NCBI RefSeq assembly: GCF_001660705.2
Contig: NZ_LYBV02000007.1
Span: 62,001 to 126,000 of the forward strand
DNA length: 64,000 bases
Source: Saccharicrinis aurantiacus
Lineage (GTDB): Bacteria > Bacteroidota > Bacteroidia > Bacteroidales > Marinilabiliaceae
Direction of reading: 5' to 3'
The notes under the pieces were generated by a model. The model was not told where the DNA came from. It saw nothing but the letters and a program-made list of their open reading frames with translations, and made no database searches. The translations under genes were made by a program, and so were the position numbers. Below, in pieces: positions 62,996 through 64,000 of the stretch (position 1 is its first letter; the number at the start of each line of letters is the position of its first letter).

Positions 62996-64000
62996 ATGAG
63001 GGATAAGTATTTTCTAGCCGCCTTATTAATCCTATCTTTTTCAATTCAGCTTATTGCCAAAACTAAAGAGCTGGTTCCAACAACCCAGCTTACCATTAGT
63101 AATGGCTTGTCGCACAATGGCGTTTCTTCTTTACTTGAAGACTCACGTGGCTTTATTTGGATTGGAACCTTCGAAGGCCTAAATAAGTACGATGGCTATA
63201 AATTTACTACCTATAAAAACACCATACATAATAAGTTATTAACAAGTAACCGAGTTAGAACCTTAGCCGAAGATGAACAAGGCAACATATTAATAGGGAG
63301 CGATGAAGGTTTAATGATGTTTGATTACGATACAAGTTCCTTTAAAAATATTTATACAAACAAGAAGAAGGGGAACAAATTAAACGGACCTATAATTCGA
63401 AGGATCATAATTAATCCAAATTCCGATCATATAATATGCACTACTGAAAAATCGGGGATATTACTTTTCGATAAATCGTATAATTTCATCAAGCAATATA
63501 GCCCCTTAGGAGTTGAAGATACCAAACAAGCATTGTTTCATAGTGGTATAGCATTAGATGCGGATAATTACGTAATCACCTGTAACAAGGGCTTGTTTTT
63601 ATTTAATGTTAAAACCGAAAAGTTTACTCGAGTTCTAGGCGAGATTGTTCGGAATTCCTATGACTTAGTAAAATATGATAATAAGCTTATTGTAAGTTCA
63701 ATGAGTGGGGTTTTTATTATGTCGTTTATTGAGGAATCTGGTTCCTATCAATTTAAATTTAAATCAAAGGCGTTTTCAGATTATCAATTGAACTTTTTAT
63801 CTATTGATAAAGTTGGGAACTTATGGATGAGTGGATTAAGTCAGGGAATTATTCATGTTAAGAATTGCTCAAATTTCACGCAAGGCCTACCTTATCAGAT
63901 ATCACGCTTTAAGCCAAAAAATAGTTTGTTGCGGATGAGTCAAATATTGCCCAATACAAGTTATGGTTGTTGGGCTGCTTCGTATAATAAAGGATTGTAT
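62996..64000 (+). CDS. hybrid two-component system sensor, N-terminal part
   Basis: 335 residues up to the window edge, open with no stop. A signal peptide is followed by LTISNGLSHNGVSSLLEDSR, GFIWIGTFEGLNKYDGYKF, then LAEDEQGNILIGSDEGLMMF: blades of the Reg_prop seven-bladed propeller that senses oligosaccharides in Bacteroidetes HTCS proteins. The Y_Y_Y, histidine kinase, receiver and AraC parts should lie beyond the window. It probably controls the sulfated-sugar genes that precede it. Confidence 0.88.
   Translation, partial: MRDKYFLAALLILSFSIQLIAKTKELVPTTQLTISNGLSHNGVSSLLEDSRGFIWIGTFEGLNKYDGYKFTTYKNTIHNKLLTSNRVRTLAEDEQGNILIGSDEGLMMFDYDTSSFKNIYTNKKKGNKLNGPIIRRIIINPNSDHIICTTEKSGILLFDKSYNFIKQYSPLGVEDTKQALFHSGIALDADNYVITCNKGLFLFNVKTEKFTRVLGEIVRNSYDLVKYDNKLIVSSMSGVFIMSFIEESGSYQFKFKSKAFSDYQLNFLSIDKVGNLWMSGLSQGIIHVKNCSNFTQGLPYQISRFKPKNSLLRMSQILPNTSYGCWAASYNKGLY

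Noticed and set aside
1-64000. CRISPR arrays, tRNA or rRNA genes, insertion sequences
   Set aside because: No regularly spaced repeats, no tRNA or rRNA-like sequence and no transposase frame were found by reading; the repeats seen are too short or too few.

Overview
The window looks like a chromosomal segment of a marine or saline Bacteroidetes (Bacteroidota), plausibly of the Marinilabiliales type; the order is an inference. The reasons: low GC, Bacteroidetes-type -7 elements (TAnnTTTG) before many genes, no regular Shine-Dalgarno sites, a type IX secretion (T9SS) plug protein and a T9SS sorting tail, a six-gene Na+-translocating NADH:quinone reductase, formylglycine sulfatases and a hybrid two-component sensor of the polysaccharide-utilisation kind.

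Layout. 1-459: start of a reverse-strand proline-catabolism dehydrogenase (pruA). 1070-1912: a caspase-like lipoprotein. 2362-3979: a decayed island with a small HTH gene, broken coding remnants on both strands and the C-terminal SPASM part of a radical-SAM peptide maturase, closed by an 18-bp inverted repeat. 4108-5382 (reverse): T9SS plug protein. 5559-11439: nqrABCDEF. Its likely maturation factors, the flavin transferase ApbE and a small NqrM-like protein, lie 20 kb away at 30863-32227.

11725-26595 is a urea-use region: a His-rich mini membrane protein, an outer-membrane porin, the UrtABCDE urea ABC transporter, a urease with fused gamma/beta subunits, UreC, UreF, UreG and an opposed UreD, then a sensor kinase and NarL-type regulator. 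No ureE is present. A shared 11-bp motif (TACTTACGTAT) lies at four promoters of this region and is the best candidate here for an undescribed regulatory circuit.

26697-42635 is mostly housekeeping or unassigned: an AsmA-like protein, a DsbA-like thioredoxin with a Cys-rich lipoprotein, ApbE and the NqrM-like protein, a fused 2-oxoacid dehydrogenase E1, an esterase, tryptophan synthase beta, a sodium/solute symporter, RecR and a HAD phosphatase, ending with the first sulfatase.

41241-64000 is a sulfated-galactan type degradation region: two sulfatases, two near-identical GH2 enzymes, a large propeller-bearing secreted protein that may be a lambda-carrageenase-like (GH150) enzyme, a carbohydrate-binding protein with a T9SS tail, a GH43 enzyme, an esterase and the N-terminal part of a hybrid two-component sensor. 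No SusC/SusD pair is visible. A LytTR membrane regulator with a MotA/ExbB-like partner, two lipoproteins and a patatin are interspersed. The substrate is an inference; beta-linked sulfated galactan such as carrageenan fits best.
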